Below are positions 6,615 to 7,140 of a stretch of 7,140 nucleotides of DNA, one piece after another. The translations under genes were made by a program, and so were the position numbers. Position 1 is the stretch's first letter. The number at the start of each line of letters is the position of its first letter. A model generated the notes under the pieces. The model did not search any database. It was not told the DNA's origin and saw nothing but the letters and a program-made list of their open reading frames with translations. The DNA comes from CAZJKE01 sp964555625 (GTDB taxonomy: Bacteria; Planctomycetota; Phycisphaerae; Phycisphaerales; SM1A02), in NCBI GenBank assembly GCA_964555625.1, contig CAZKTE010000068.1, forward strand, positions 1 through 7,140, written 5' to 3'.

Positions 6615-7037
6615 TCAGAAGGGGACCTCATCGGTCGCAGCGGCGGGAGCCGTGGCGGCCGGGGCCGTATTCGTGTCCTCGCTGGTCGAGCCGCCACTAG
6701 ATCCGCGGCTGTCAATGAACTGGAAGTTCTCGACGACGACACGCATCTTGGAGCGCTTGTTGCCGTCCTTGTCCTCCCACTGGTCGAGCTTGAGTCGGCC
6801 CTCGATGAAGACCGGGCGACCCTTGGAGAGGTACTTGGCCATTGTCTCGGCCTGGCGACCCCAGGCCTCGCAGTCGACGAAGGTCGTCTCCTCGCGCTTC
6901 TCGCCGTCGCCGGACGTCCAGTTCCGGTTCACGGCAATGCCAAGCTCAGCCACCGAGGTGTTGTTGTTCGGTGTCTGCTTGAGCTGGACATCCCTGGTCA
7001 GGTTGCCCATCAGGAAGACCTTGTTGTAGTTGGGCAT
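6615..7037 (-). CDS. ssb: Single-stranded DNA-binding protein
   Basis: SSB coats single-stranded DNA in replication, repair and recombination and recruits partner enzymes through its C-terminal tip. The 140 residues begin with MPNYNKVFLMGNLTRDVQLK and form an OB fold to about 108, with aromatic residues W40, F53, W59, F77 and W87 in the usual pattern and FVDCEAWGRQAE at 53-64. A Ser/Thr/Ala-rich linker at about 110-135 precedes the acidic tip DEVPF (136-140), the counterpart of DDDIPF. The start is firm: AAGGAGG (7052-7046) lies 8 bases before the ATG, the best Shine-Dalgarno in the window. It lies between the probable rpsF end and rplI, as in the common rpsF-ssb-rpsR-rplI cluster. Confidence 0.97.
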   Translation of the reverse strand: MPNYNKVFLMGNLTRDVQLKQTPNNNTSVAELGIAVNRNWTSGDGEKREETTFVDCEAWGRQAETMAKYLSKGRPVFIEGRLKLDQWEDKDGNKRSKMRVVVENFQFIDSRGSSGGSTSEDTNTAPAATAPAAATDEVPF

Positions 7038-7065
7038 TTCTCTTGCCTCCTTGCTTCTGGTGAGA

Positions 7066-7085
7066 CCGCCATGATATCAGGGCGG
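7066..7085. repeat. Small dyad upstream of ssb
   Basis: CCGCC (7066-7070) and GGCGG (7081-7085) flank a 10-base loop that contains the perfect palindrome TGATATCA (7072-7079). It lies between the probable rpsF stop and the ssb Shine-Dalgarno. The stem is only 5 bp, so a weak hairpin or a protein-binding dyad is possible, and chance cannot be excluded. Confidence 0.3.
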
Positions 7086-7116
7086 CCTCCCGAACTGAAG
7101 CACGTGACGCTTTCTC

Positions 7117-7140
7117 TTAGGACTCGGTGGTCGCCTCCGC
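7117..7140 (-). CDS. Possible 3' end of rpsF (ribosomal protein S6), cut by window edge
   Basis: On the minus strand one frame reads AEATTES then TAA (stop at 7119-7117). An Ala/Glu/Thr/Ser tail would suit an extended S6 C-terminus, and rpsF normally precedes ssb. Only seven residues are visible and the other two frames are also open at the edge, so the call rests on gene order rather than on homology. Confidence 0.35.
   Translation of the reverse strand, partial: AEATTES

Noticed and set aside
6500..6742. A small Arg-rich minus-strand frame spanning the ssb-rplI gap, considered as rpsR
   Set aside because: It overlaps the end of ssb and the start of rplI in another frame and has no S18 motif; the Arg/Pro/Ser bias is that of a shadow frame.
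1..7140. CRISPR arrays, insertion sequences, tRNA genes, toxin-antitoxin or defence genes
   Set aside because: No regularly spaced repeats, terminal inverted repeats, transposase motifs, tRNA-like folds or defence domains were seen. Composition is uniform and nearly all DNA is accounted for by housekeeping-type genes.

Overview
This GC-rich window looks chromosomal and most likely comes from a Planctomycetota bacterium, perhaps Phycisphaerae-like. I infer this from the GH10-fold protein without catalytic residues, the free-standing TSCPD protein, and an rplI gene next to ssb with no rpsR between them. I see no mobile element, CRISPR array, tRNA or rRNA. The taxon is from memory of gene families, not from a search.

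Left edge (1-375): the first 307 bases hold the 5' part of a minus-strand purC gene (SAICAR synthetase, purine synthesis), cut by the window edge. A 68-base divergent intergenic region follows, with one TACAAT -10-like hexamer on each strand.

Centre (376-5785, plus strand): four genes are packed head to tail with short overlaps, as in an operon. They are a GH10-fold protein lacking the usual catalytic acid/base; a small helix-hairpin-helix (ComEA-type) protein with an N-terminal hydrophobic segment, starting at GTG; the transcription-repair coupling factor mfd; and a 129-residue free-standing TSCPD-domain protein related to the C-terminal module of B12-dependent (class II) ribonucleotide reductases. 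The set leans toward DNA handling, repair and possibly dNTP supply, with the GH10-like protein as the unexplained member. A perfect 13-bp hairpin at 5814-5843 closes the operon.

Right side (5872-7140, minus strand): read in transcription order, these are probably the last codons of rpsF (tentative), then ssb, then rplI. This is the common rpsF-ssb-rpsR-rplI cluster without rpsR. L9 has a long acidic/proline-rich C-terminal tail. The two operons converge on the shared hairpin.

Most of the window is housekeeping. I found no clear undescribed system. The points most worth checking are the catalytically altered GH10-like protein in an mfd operon, the free-standing TSCPD protein, and the divergent purC promoter region with a possible leaderless purC transcript.
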